DNA of 64,000 nt from Hypomesus transpacificus (taxonomy: Eukaryota > Chordata > Actinopteri > Osmeriformes > Osmeridae), in contig NC_061067.1 in assembly GCF_021917145.1 (NCBI RefSeq), forward strand, positions 2,477,631-2,541,630. The letters are read 5' to 3'. Below, one piece after another: positions 1-12,493 of this stretch. Both the position numbers and the translations under genes were made by a program. Numbering within the stretch: the first letter of the stretch is position 1; every line of letters begins with the position of its first letter. The notes beneath the pieces are model-generated. The model saw only the letters and a program-made list of their open reading frames with translations. It ran no database searches and was not told where the DNA came from.

Positions 1-1160
1 ACCATACTGTAGATCACGACCACCATGATCGATGCCATATTCCAAGCCATTGTAGTCTTCATTTACGATGTCACTCCTTGTTATGCACTCTCACAAAGTT
101 GCACCCATACACTGTAATCTGAACAAACCAGATAGGTTGGTAACAAGTATGTTCGGCATGTCGATTGACAGCAAATGACTCAAGATATGGGCAGAGGTTT
201 TCTGATAGAAACCACTCGATTGATTTTCCAGTGGTGTTAAAAGTCCTTCTGATTAATCTGTCTCATTGCAGTTTTCTAGTGACGGCAAGATATTTAACTG
301 GAAGAACCCAAGTTGTACAGGTAACCTATTACATGGTCAAACTACTTATGTTGTTAAACATTAATTAACTTTATTGGAATGAGTTTCAGTTTCCATTGGT
401 GTCAGAGCATGATGGCAGGAGGACCCAAACACAGGGAGAGGCAGGCTGGATACCAAAAACCTAAACATTTATTTTACAAATCTGGGAACAAGCAGCTACT
501 CACATGAAACTCGACAACAAAGACACAAAGATTGTCATGGGGAGCAGAGATATTCAGGGCAGTGTAATCACACATGCACAACAGCTGGGCGATTGGAACG
601 AGACAGAGGTGAGGTGGTGCAGGGAGCCAGGAGAGAGAGACAAGACCAGGACTGGACACACCCAGGAAGATGGACAGAAAACACCAGGGCAGGTTAACTC
701 TGTTAACTCCGGGGAACAGGATTTTAGTTTCAGGATTAAGTGCTGTGTATGCTGCTTAGAGGACCACAAGTAAATGTAAACATAAAGATATGGGAAAGTT
801 ACTTTCACACCAGCTCCTCACTCAAGCTTGCAATGCACAGGGTTTAGCTATCTGTCGTCGAGACACACAAGTCAGGGACAGAACAGCTGATGTATCTGTA
901 GTCATGGTCTGATACAGAATGTATCGGTCAGACATTACTCAAGGACAAACTGTAACTCACCTCTGGTCATTTCCCAAACTCTCCACGTAAAAAATGTAAT
1001 CCACCACAGAAACTCCGGCAGTCGTCGGAGCAAAAACTCACAACATTAGAGCTCAAGGTCTATTTTTATTGGTGAATCATGTGGCTGTCATGAGGCAAGA
1101 TTAGGCACAGAGGGCCTCCCATGATTTCACAAACACATACCAGAGGTTTTATCCACCAAT
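1..1160. other. Left-edge intergenic DNA, no gene supported
   Basis: I see no convincing exon here. The segment at about 390-740 has the look of a dispersed fish repeat (it contains GGAGGACCCAAACACAG), but I could not find its ends. The only open frames are short, lack splice support and show no recognisable protein similarity. Confidence 0.4.
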
Positions 1161-1168
1161 AACACAAC

Positions 1169-1174
1169 TTTATT
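1169..1174 (-). terminator. Poly(A) signal of the HHLA2-like gene
   Basis: AATAAA on the minus strand, about 60 nt beyond the TAA stop of the HHLA2-like gene, in the right place to end its transcript. The 3' UTR would be very short. Confidence 0.6.
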
Positions 1175-1232
1175 AGGAATCTTCATGGGTCTGCCCCATC
1201 GTGTATTTAATATTTGCCCAGACAGGTCAGAG

Positions 1233-3213
1233 TTAGCTGTGTCTGTTGCTTTCGTCTGCTGTCAAGACACTGTCCTCGCCTGGTTCAGCATTGACTGGGT
1301 CTCCTGTTAAATCAGGGGGGGAGAAGACAAGGTTATTGTCATGATACGAGAAGAATGCCAACAAGTTCAATCAACAAGTTCCAACAATTGTAAACATGAC
1401 AGCCTGTCATGTTTACGATGCCAACAAGTTCAATCTGCTATTTTCTCACACTCCACTTTCACACACTCCTCTTGCTCCCTCCAGTGTTCGTTGTGAGTAC
1501 TTGACGTTATCAAATCACATCTTAAGACCCACTTATACTTCAAACCCAGCATGTGATACTGTGTAAGGCAAGCACAGCAATGTCATCCTATCATGTATAT
1601 ATCTGCATCTATGTCCATGTGATAAATGTTCATTATTTTAGTGTGTGGTTTTGCCTGGTTGGCTGCTAACCAGTTGTTTTTGAATGTGCTTGAGGAATAC
1701 ATGTCTTGACTTGGTCGTGGTGACGTGAGCCTGTGTTTACCTCTGACAGGATGCATCTCAGAGGCCTCCTCCACCATCTTGCTGGGTTTAGGCTGGTCAC
1801 CTGGCCAGGGGGGCAGAGCTGTCAGTGGATGAAGTGAAAGATAAAACGCCCCCCTGCTGCCCCTCTCTGAACCTTACAGTCTTACCTTTGATCTTCAGAT
1901 ATCCCAGAATGCCCACAAGAGCAAGGGCCAGCAATGCGATCACCAGACCTACGATCCACCAATTGGATTCCCCAGCCAGATACTTTGTCTCTCCTGCACG
2001 AAGTAGTACACAGTAGTACACAGTAGTACACAGTAGTACACAGTAGTACACAGTAGTACACAGTAGTACACAGTTGTACACAGTAGTACACAGTAGTACA
2101 CAGTAGTACACAGTAGTACCCAGAAAAACATTCAAACAAGCCACAATCCCACCGCACTCTTGATAAAACACGACCTTCCCAGATTTCGCATGAATCACTT
2201 TTCTCCTCATAAAGATCCTTGGAAGTCATTCACACCCTATCTTATACCATGACTCACATCCTGTCGCGAAGTGCTGTTTCTTCTATAATCGAACACAAAT
2301 TTCCTGGTGAGTAACAGCATTCCGTTCTCCCACAGTGCTTTCCTTGAATGTGTGCATCCTCACCTGAGTCAGAAGTCATGGTGACACGCGTGACAATGGT
2401 GTGCGTGGTCCTGAGAGACGCGTAAACACACGTGTAAACGCCACTGTGCTCCAGGCGGTCCGGTTCCAGCAACCACAGAGAGCCGTCGCCGGACGCCACC
2501 TTGGCCGGGTCCAACACCACACGTTCCTTCCACAGTGTTGAAACTGAGCTTTGCTGTGCTTTGCTGTTGTATGTGAGGATGATGGCCGGCTTGTTGTGAT
2601 TGGTGAAGCTCCAGGAGAGGGAGGGGTTAGGGAAGTGAGGAGGGGCGTGGCAGGGGATGGTGAGATTCCTTCTCTCCGTCCAGTTGATCGCTGATCTCAG
2701 GAAGAGAGAGGGAGTGAGGAGATAAACAGAATGAACTGATTGAAACGATGCGCCGTGTGTTTGAGTGTGTGTTTGAGTGCGTAAGTCGCTTTGGATAAAA
2801 GCTAAATGAATACATGTAAATGTGGATGTGTGTACGTGCATGTGTGGGGGTGTGAACATGTATGTGTGTGTGTATGTGTGTTTGTACATGTCTGTGTGTG
2901 TGTGTCTGTGTGGACCGTACCTCTCTCTGTGAGCGAGGCCGTCCACACTTGTGTCCCGTAGGAGGAGTTGACCTGACAGATGTAGGTGAGCTGTGATTGG
3001 TCCTTCAGCTTCCTGAGCCGGCTCTCCACGTTGTACTGCCCCCGTTCGTCAGCCAGCATACGTGTGTTTGGTCGCAGGCCCCCAGCGGTGGGGGGGTCCG
3101 TTGCCCAGGCGATTTGAGGGGCAGGGTAGACATCACGAGTGGCACACTTCAAGTCCTCGTAGCCATCGAGTCTGGACAGCTCCAACGATAGGGACAGGGA
3201 CCTGACAGGTGCT

Positions 3214-3244
<31 letters not shown>

Positions 3245-3837
3245 CACATAGAGCCATAAGACTATACATAGCCTTCCTCCCCCTGTTGACAGGGTCCCAG
3301 CTTGCATGGACGAGGTCCCAGTCCAACAGTGTCCTGCCAGCATGGAGCTGTGGGAGCGCCGTGTTTAGGAATCCCTGGCAGACGATGGGAGTACCGGACT
3401 CACCCTCCACCCTGACGATGACCTGGGCCTCGTGCAGTCCTGCTGTGGAGTTCACCTGACACCTGTACCTGCCCCTGTCTCTGGGGCCGCAATGCGTCAG
3501 ACGCAGCGAGGCGTTGCCATGGGAGACCAGGTTTGGGAAGAGGGAGGCGCGGCCGTCGTACTGCTCGTGCTCGGACCGGTCGTCCTTGTCGTCCTCGTCG
3601 TCCTCGCCGTCCTCGCCGTCCCGTAGCCGAAGGGTGTAGATGACCACTTCCTGTCGCAGCCATCGGATGACCTGGTCGCTGGAGGGCTGGAAGCTGCAAG
3701 GCAGGACGCAGTCCTCGGAAAACACGCAGGTGACGTGGACGTCTGAAACACATCAGGCACACGCTCGTCACTGGCCAGGCACTCCCACCCCGAAAGGAGG
3801 CCTTCGTGCCTTTTCTGGTTGGTGTGTTAGGATGTAT

Positions 3838-3928
<91 letters not shown>

Positions 3929-3981
3929 GAGAATTGAAGAAAGAGTATCCACTAGAGGTTGTTTTTAGCTCAATTTTACAC

Positions 3982-4012
<31 letters not shown>

Positions 4013-4420
4013 CAGTGGGAGGAGGAGGGCTGAGTCTGTGCACGTTGGTTTCAGCATGTGCTTGGATGACTCGCCTAAACAGGGTGTGTCCACAGCTGTG
4101 TCGCAGATGTACGGGCCACACATTGTTTGAGTGGTTTGGAGAGAAACCTCTGGTGATTCTGAGGTGAGTGCCTTGTGTGGATGGAGACCACGTTTGGATA
4201 GAGATGTTTGTTTACGCTGTCGTGACCAGGAGTCAAATAAGAAGTATATCACCTGCTGCTCACACGCCTTCCACAGCTCCCTCCCTCCCTATCTTTCTCT
4301 CTCTCCTTCTATCACTCTCTCTCTCTATCTCTCTTGCTCACTCTTTCACTCTCACTCTCAGTCTCTCTCTCTCTCTCTCTCTCGCTCACTCTCTCACTCT
4401 CAGTCTCTCTCTCTCTCTCT

Positions 4421-4456
<36 letters not shown>

Positions 4457-4800
4457 CACTCTCTCCCGACCTCGCTCTCTGCGTCCTTCCCTCCCTCAGC
4501 TGTGACTCAGCCTGTCTCAACCTGGTTTATTTACCTGCCACAATCCATCATTCAGCTTATCTGTCATCTCCATGCCGAACCAACCGCTTTCTGTCTTTTA
4601 AATTCGATCCTAACGATTGCGACAGCTCCAGGTAGCACAGGCACTTCACTCTCTCTTCTCATTCGTCGAGCCCCGTACTCCAGCTCCAGACAGAGTGCCC
4701 AACGATCCGACCAATGGGTGCGAGTCTCACCTGTTTTTTTTTCCTGTGTTGACATCCTGAACCAGAGCAGGAGAAAGGCCCATGTCCGCATAGCTGCCAT
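1233..4800 (-). CDS. hhla2: HHLA2-like B7-family immunoglobulin membrane protein
   Basis: Type I membrane ligand of the B7 family, expected to modulate T-cell or NK-cell receptors at the cell surface. Exons run 4800-4731, 3742-3404, 3211-2921, 2690-2364, 1993-1886, 1800-1741 and 1303-1233. All introns are phase 1, as usual for Ig-domain genes, and the total is 421 aa (human HHLA2 is 414). The order is a signal peptide (MAAMRTWAFLLLWF), an IgV domain (Cys in CVLPCSF and GRYRCQV), an IgC domain (CATRDVYP and YICQVNS), a second IgV-like domain (LTIPCHA and GVYTCVY), one membrane helix (WWIVGLVIALLALALVGILG) and a cytoplasmic tail of about 50 residues. The V-C-V order and motifs such as HGNASLRL fit HHLA2 better than CD80/CD86 or butyrophilins. 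An acidic insert (GEDGEDDEDDKDD) sits in the first IgV domain. Another B7-like paralogue remains possible. Confidence 0.83.
2003..2122. repeat. 10-bp minisatellite beside a splice acceptor
   Basis: About eleven nearly perfect copies of a 10-bp unit (AGTAGTACAC on the plus strand). The array ends 10 bp from the 3' splice site of the membrane-helix exon of the HHLA2-like gene, so it occupies the branch-point and pyrimidine-tract region of that intron. Confidence 0.95.
2750..2935. repeat. Fish dispersed-repeat tail plus (GT)n tract
   Basis: Within an intron of the HHLA2-like gene. The stretch TCGCTTTGGATAAAAG and the bases after it match the end of the dispersed repeat at 53950-54010. A (GT)n-rich microsatellite follows. 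Confidence 0.6.
3841..4452. repeat. (GA)n and (CT)n microsatellites
   Basis: (GA)n at about 3841-3926 and 3986-4012, then (CT)n with CACTCTCA interruptions at about 4292-4452. All lie in the first intron of the HHLA2-like gene. The long Arg-Glu and Ser-Leu reading frames here are artefacts of these tracts. Confidence 0.95.
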
Positions 4801-7078
4801 GTCTCTCTATCCTTCCACATGGAAAACCCAGCAGAGACGCAGTGAACTCCTGGCGTAAACACTACCTCATCCTCCTGTCTCCAGGACGAGTCTTAGCTGG
4901 CAGGACGCACGTCTTCTCAATGAGACACCTTCCCTGGGTCCTGGCTCTGCTTCGTGGAGACACACACGCACACACAAGCTAATAAGAAACACATTCTAAA
5001 TCACGTGCAACGGTGGGCTAGGGGTGGGGTGTGGGGGTTGATTCATGTGACTGCCCTTCTTGAGAAATCAGTGTTTTAAAGTTTGAAGGCTGTGGTTCTC
5101 TTGTGTGAAAGACACACTTTGCTTGGGCGCCTGGACCCTCTTTACTCACTCGTAGTCATTTCTCACCTTTTTTTAATCTCTTCTTTGGCTACATTTCTTG
5201 TTTCTTTAGTCTCTATCAGAATCAGCATCGCAAGCTTTACATCTTTTCTATCTCTCTATCTCCCCCTGGCTCTTTTACAACAAAACCAGGGATGTTGTGG
5301 GTCGAGGTGCCTGATGCGTGACGCGGAGGAAGAGATGCCTACATCTGTTCTTCGTTCAGCCCTGAATATCCTAATCCAATCTTGTAGCAGCAAACATTCC
5401 CCCAGAGTCCGACATCAAAGAGGACTCACACAGCGGTGCTCACACAGCACACTGAGAAGGAAACTCCACGAGCCAAAGTTCAGATATCACAGTCAAAATC
5501 AGTCATTGATTAGCAAACTATTAATCCCTTCACGCCCGGTTCTGTGTTCTGTTTGAGGCTAGATCACAGCAGTAAACCTGGAAATGGAAACGATGATAAT
5601 TCGATTTAGTTGCCGATTTCTTTGAATACGGAGTACAAAAAACAGACTTACGAAAGGTATCCCGCTCTTTCCACGACCAGCGGGGAGAAAGAATGAAAGG
5701 AGGAGTGAACGAGAGAGACTAGCCTCTTCTCCTTTCTGGGGAGAGTGAGGAGTTCGACTGGACCGACAGGTTATTTAGAGAATGAAATGCATACACACTT
5801 AGCACACGTGCACACACAAGCGCTCACACCTAGACACACACACACTTACACACACACACTTACACACACGTCTCCATGCGCTGAAGCAGAATCCTGGAGG
5901 TAATTACAGTCCACCCTTACACTCTCCAAGTGGCTCCTTTCTAGGAAGGACGCAGCCAGACATGCCCTCACCTCCCAATCACACAGTCCCACAGAAACAT
6001 ATCTGTGCGCGTCATTCCCAGCACAGAAACTGATATGGTACACCAAGGAATACACTGAGCTTCACACACAAGCACACACCAAATATTTGACATTTCCATT
6101 TGCTTTGAATTGCTTTGAAATGGCATTTTGTTGCCAAAGCGACATAACTTTACGACCGTTTGTTTATGGGCTTTGAATAATGTGAGTGTAACCTTAACCT
6201 TAGCGTGTGTGTGCGTGTGTGTGTGTGTGTCAGCTCAGATGGAGCTTGTGTTGTTCTCTGGAGATGTTATTTGAGAGCAAAAGTATACAGTTTGGATTGT
6301 ATTAGGAACAGTTTGTTCTAAATCACAGCAGGGCAGATTACATTCTGCTTCCACTGAGTGGTTGTATTCTCTGACATACACAAAAAGCAATCTTTCCCTA
6401 ACCTACGCAAACAGAGTGGACATACACACACCATCACACACACAAACACACACACCAACACAGACACGCACACACGCACACAACATACAGTGAGTAAAAT
6501 AGGGACTTATATGCACTAAGTGTTTGTACACCCACACACACACACACACATCAATCTTTCCGTAACCTACACAAAGAGAATAGATACACACACACACACA
6601 CCATCACACACAGATGCCAAGATAGGTACGATGGGGACCTGTATTTGTGTTCATTTTCCTGGTAGAAAAATCCAGATTATTGACACGTGTGTGTGTGTGT
6701 GTATGTTTGAATGTGTGTGTCCAACCCCTCTGTTTGTAGGTTAGGGAAAGATTGCTGTGGCTGTAGATAAGAGGATTTCACAGGAATTAGTGTCATTCTT
6801 CTATCACTGGAGGAATAGATTTATATCGATTTTAATCAGTGAGAGGCAAGATCCAGTGAAGCAGAGACAGATCGAGGAAGAGGCAGCCGCAGAGACGGAC
6901 ATGGAAGCACAGAGACGCGGGGACAGAGAGAGGGACCATATCCATGGAGAAATGGACAACGCAACACACTGATGCTTGATGACGTGAACTGACTGGCACC
7001 AGGAGGACTCTTGGCTCAGCAACAACAGATCTGGCACATCTGGGACAGCACTCTCAAGAGAAGTACAGCTGGCTGCTC

Positions 7079-7113
<35 letters not shown>

Positions 7114-7295
7114 TAAAGCCTGATTCCGGAGCTTTTTGGCGAGGGAAGATCAACTGCAAACAGACTCCTGTATGCTTGATCCGTCAACGACCGCTTCCTG
7201 ACTCACGACCACGGAGCCTTCTGGAATGTGGTCCTGCTTCTGTCCCACCGAGAGGGGGTCATCCTGGACTCTCGACCGTCGACCCTGACTGGAAC
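4801..7295. other. Intergenic region upstream of HHLA2-like gene and gabrr3
   Basis: This separates the divergent HHLA2-like and gabrr3 genes, so it should hold both promoters; no clear TATA box was found. It carries CA/GT-rich microsatellites at about 5790-5870, 6205-6230, 6420-6600 and 7082-7110. The frame containing the gabrr3 start is open back to about 7011 but has no earlier ATG. Confidence 0.5.
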
Positions 7296-10200
7296 ATGAA
7301 CGTGGTTCTGTTGAGTGTGCGGTCCATATGCTTGGTCTGGGCGTTGTCTTGGCCCGTCGCCACGGTGACCGGGGCCCATACCACCGGACGCAAGAAACAC
7401 AAAGATGTTTACCTGGGAGAAAACAGCAAAAACAAATATGGAGGGTAAGACACACACATGCATATACATATACACAAACACACACACACACTAACACACT
7501 GCAGGGCACATGCACACACATACATGTGCACACGTACACATACTACACACATGCACAGGTACACACACACGCCACTAAAACACTGACGTGCCACAACTGA
7601 ATACCGAGTGCTGTGTTAGCGCCTGACGCCACTTGTTTGTGGGGCTCTGCTCTGCTCACCCAGACATTATGGCCTGTCTGTCGTCACGGCGATGTCTCTG
7701 TGCAGGTCAGCGGAAGTATGGATGGATGTCTGCATGGTGTGTAATTGCCGGGTGAGTGGGGCAGAGACTGATTTGTGGTGTTCACATGTGGCTTTGTGTG
7801 GGAGGAATTACCCCCTGTATGGACTTGACTTTAGCCTCCCTGCTTGTGTGTGCAGAGGGCATGTGTGTTATCGGTGTTTGGGTTTAGGAAAATGAAAAGG
7901 GAAAGGGAAAAGGGGCCAAGCCGTCTCTGTGAAGCGCACTCCAGATAGCACACCTGTGCAGGTGTGTGTGTGTGTTCAGTCACTAATTACCTGTCACACA
8001 CCCACCCATACTTCAGAGCAAAGCAGGGTTTATCGCTGGAAAAAAAACTATTTTTTCTTTTCCGTCAAACGATTGCCCCTCCTATGCCTCACCTTAAACC
8101 TCACAACAGTGAGGTTAGCGAGATGAAACTGTTGTTATGTACCTATTCCTGACCTTACTCTGATATCCCCTCTGCTTCCACAGGCAGGCTATATCAGTCC
8201 TTCTTATCCCTCACACGCTCTTGGGACCGGCTCTGGAACTTTCCAACACGTTATTCAATGTGTGTGTGTGTGTCTGTGCGCGTGTGTGTTTTGAAGAAAT
8301 GCCAAGGAGTGGTTAATGTTTCTGGGTTTGGCAGGATAAGAGGTGTAGAAACGAGAAGGGCAGATTTACAGACCACAAACTGTGTTTCTCTAATCAAACC
8401 TTACAGTTAAATCCTTATAAAACCAAGCAGTCGCTCACTCATCCCTGCCAGTGTGGCTGTGTGAAGGCCAGGCCAGAGGAGGGAGGGAGGAGAACATGAC
8501 TGAGCTAGCGTAGCAGACAGGAGAGAGCAGGCCCTCCAGTAACTCATTTGAGTCTTTTTTGCCTCAATAAACATAGTTCATTGACGTGTGTGTGTGTGTG
8601 TGTGTCTGTGTGTGAATGTGTGTGAGTGTGTCTGTGTGTGACTGTGTGTGTGTCTGTGTGTGTGTTCTGTCCATTCAGGAGGATTGACTACAAACTGAAG
8701 AAGCAGGACAGCACCAAGTCACTCCTCATAAAGACAGAACAGCTTTTGAGAATCGAGGAACACGATTTTGCCATCAGACCTGGCTTCGGAAGTAAGACAC
8801 ATCATTTCTTTCTCTGTGTCTGTCTCTTTCTGTCCATTTCGGCCTGTTTGTGTCTCCCTCTGTCTCTCTCTTCCTCTCTCTTTCAGTCTCTTTCTCTCGC
8901 AATCTCTGCCTCTCACTATGCTTGATCCAAAGGTATCTAATCCAATCACTCACACATCACTAACACCTGAAAGTCACAGGCTGTGCTGTGCTGCTGAGGA
9001 GCGTTGATGATGCACGCGGATCTGGATTCCGGCTTCGCTGGGCACTGGGTCACCGCGGCAACCACGCTCAGCCCTCCCAAACCATCACTGACCCAGATTA
9101 TGTGTGTGGGAGAGAGAGAGAGAGAGAGAGGCAGAGAAGGGGGTTTCAGGGACAGTAATCTGGATTATTTTTATATTCAGGTCTGCTAGAGCAGATGGAA
9201 CAGTGGGACACAAAACAGTTCAGGCCAGGATGGAGAACTGACCTTTGCTCGTTTATGACGGACACCACATCACACACACACACATGCACACACACACACA
9301 CACATGCACGCACACACACACACACACACATGCACGCACACACAACATGTGGTTTGCATCATATGGCCTTCATGGTGCAGGCTGTCTCCACCATACTGTC
9401 TGAGACACAAAAACAGCATTGTCTTCCCCACAGACACTGTGTGGCATTTCCGAGAGCTGTAATTTTATACATGAGATGACTGACAATGATCTATGTTTCT
9501 CATGGTTAAGATAAGCCTGGCTCTGTGTGTGTGAGGGTATTTTGTGTGTGTGTGTGTGTAAGGGTGTTGTGTGTGCGTGTGTGTGTGCAGCCTACTCATG
9601 TCTGACGTCATACACGCTAGGTCTAGGACATCTCAATCATACGCGTTTTATTTATTTGACCTATGATCTTTTTTTCATCGGGCATTATATCACTGTCCCA
9701 GTTTAATTCCAGTGTCCTGAATGTAGTCGTATATGCTGACTCAAGCTAGTTTGAGAAGACAGCACTTGGTTTCCTACAGAGGCAGAGCTGAGAAGAATTA
9801 CAGATTCAACTATTAATATACATATATAATTTTTTTTACAGATAAAAAGTGTTGTTTTACCTCAAACAAACTTGTCATTGGCAACCGGGAAATTGTTGAA
9901 ATCTGTAATTGACGTGTGACAAAGAGAGTCTGGATTTCTGAGAGCTTTGTGGGTCTGGCTGTGGGATTAACTTCATTAAAGTAAGTGTTTATAGAGCTTC
10001 ATAGCTGCAAACGTACACAGAGAATTAACAGACTTCACACTCACTACAAGACCCGAGAAAGAACACACACACACTTACACACAATGACACACACAAGTTC
10101 AAGTTCAAAGTCTTTTATTGTCAGATGCACAGAACAACACAGGGTCAGACTGTGCACTGAAATTCTTAGGACAAGACAACGCAAAGCAACCTGGCATAAC

Positions 10201-11819
10201 ATAACATATAAGTACACATAACATACATTACATCTATAATAAGCTCAAATATGGTAAACCTCCTAATAACAAATAATATACAATATTCAATACGGTATAC
10301 TAAACTTCTAATACACATGATAACCTATACTAACCTTATAAACATATACTAACCTAACCTAAGTGAAATTCAAATAGTGCAATATTGCTTATAGTGCAAC
10401 CAGTAGCTGAAAGTGACAGTGTGTAAAGTGACTAGTGAGACGTGTATCAGTGTCCATATCAATGTCCATTCAGAAGCCTGATGGCCCTTGGAAAGAAACT
10501 GTAGTCCAGTCTGCGTGTGCGAGACGGAATGCTTCGGTATCGCTTACCAGAAGGCAACGGGCTAAAAAGACTGAAGGATGCACACACACACATGCACACT
10601 GACACACAGGCACACTGACACACACACAGGCACACTGACACACACACACACACACACATAGACACACACAACTCAGCTTCCATACAGCAGCCTCAAGTAA
10701 ACCTCAACATCCCTTAAGTCTAAACCACAGCCAGAGCAACTTCAACAGGATGGCAGCCGTCCAGCGACAACCAGGCAGATTTCTATCAATCTCTCTGGTC
10801 GTGCGGTATCTGTGTCACTGAGGGAGAGTGTGTGCGCAGTGTGTGAGCTGTCCACAGACAGTCAACAGACACGAACAGGTGGCACGGATGAAGAAGGGAC
10901 AAATCAGATCTGCTGAGGGGCTAAGGGGGGGCGGGGGAGGGGGGGGTAGGGTGCAGTTGAATTTATGATTATATTTTTCAGCCGCCATGTCATCTTGATA
11001 AAAACGCGTGTCTGCCTGCCGTCGGCCTGGTGTGTCACCAGGATCCCTGTGATCCCACGTGACGAGGTGACACACAGGAGGTGACTGGGTGGTCACAGCA
11101 GGATGTGGCTCAGGGATGCCAGCCGGAGTTAGCTTGTTTGAAGATCTGTGGGCTGGGTTGGTTTAGACAGGTGGTCTGTGGTTTGGACGAGGAGATGGAC
11201 GTGGGAGTCGTCTACGAGCACGGGAGGAGGGGGGGGGAGGAAACCTTGAGTCTTCAGCTGCTTTGGCTCAAGTTCTGTAGTGTGCCGACACCGCCATGCA
11301 AATACCGACGTACCACTGCTTTGCTAATGCATGAAAACCTATTCTGCTTTAATACTGGGCTCTCCTCCTTTGGGGGTATCAGATGCAGCTATCCCCGTGG
11401 GCATCGACGTGCAGGTGGAGAGCATTGACAGCATCTCAGAGGTCAACATGGTACGAGGTCACTTCCTCTGACATCATTTCCTCTGACATCCCTTCCTCTG
11501 ACATCACTTCCTCCTGTCTCCAGCCCCCGCAGCTCACTGTCTGTGATGTCTGTGCAGGACTTCACGATGACCCTGTACCTGCGTCACTACTGGAAAGATG
11601 AACGTCTGGCTTTTCCTTCCCAAACTAACCTGAGCCGAACGTTCGACGCTCGTCTGGTGAAGAAGATCTGGGTTCCTGACGTGTTCTTCGTCCATTCCAA
11701 ACGTTCCTTCATCCACGACACCACCATGGAAAACATTATGCTTCGGGTCTATCCCGATGGAAACATCCTGTACAGTGTCAGGTAACAGTGTGTGCCTGAG
11801 TGAGAGAGGAAGAGAGAGA

Positions 11820-11865
<46 letters not shown>

Positions 11866-12365
11866 CTGAGTGAGAGACTGAGTGAGAGACTGAGTGAGAG
11901 ACTGAGTGAGTGAGAAAGAGAGAGTATAAGAGAGAATATGGTGAAAAAGAGAGAGAAAAGTTACACATTTCTGATTTGCGAAAGACTAAGATGACACTAT
12001 CATAACACATAACACAGTTGTATAAAGCTTCATTTCTACAGTATGACTTTTGATATATCCCATAATAGATTCTTAATGGTTGTGTTTTTTTGTTAAGGAT
12101 AACTGTGACTGCTCTCTGTGCTATGGACTTCAGCAGCTTTCCTCTGGACACACAGAACTGCTCTTTAGAACTGGAGAGCTGTGAGTTTCAGACACACCAC
12201 ACCTCCCTGCACACACACACACACACCACCTGATAATATTGATATTATACACGGATGCACTACCCACACAAGTGCATGAACAAACACACTCAAATGTGTT
12301 TACTCGACTTTCACAATAATATACAAAACCTTTTATTTCTCCTTCCTTTCTTCTCCCTGGGCCGT

Positions 12366-12404
<39 letters not shown>

Positions 12405-12426
12405 CTCTCTCTATTTTTCTCTCTCT

Positions 12427-12493
<67 letters not shown>

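Noticed and set aside
5083-5556. 157-aa plus-strand frame
   Set aside because: No similarity recognised and no splice or start context. It begins with a non-ATG codon, and the hydrophobic part comes from T/C-rich DNA.
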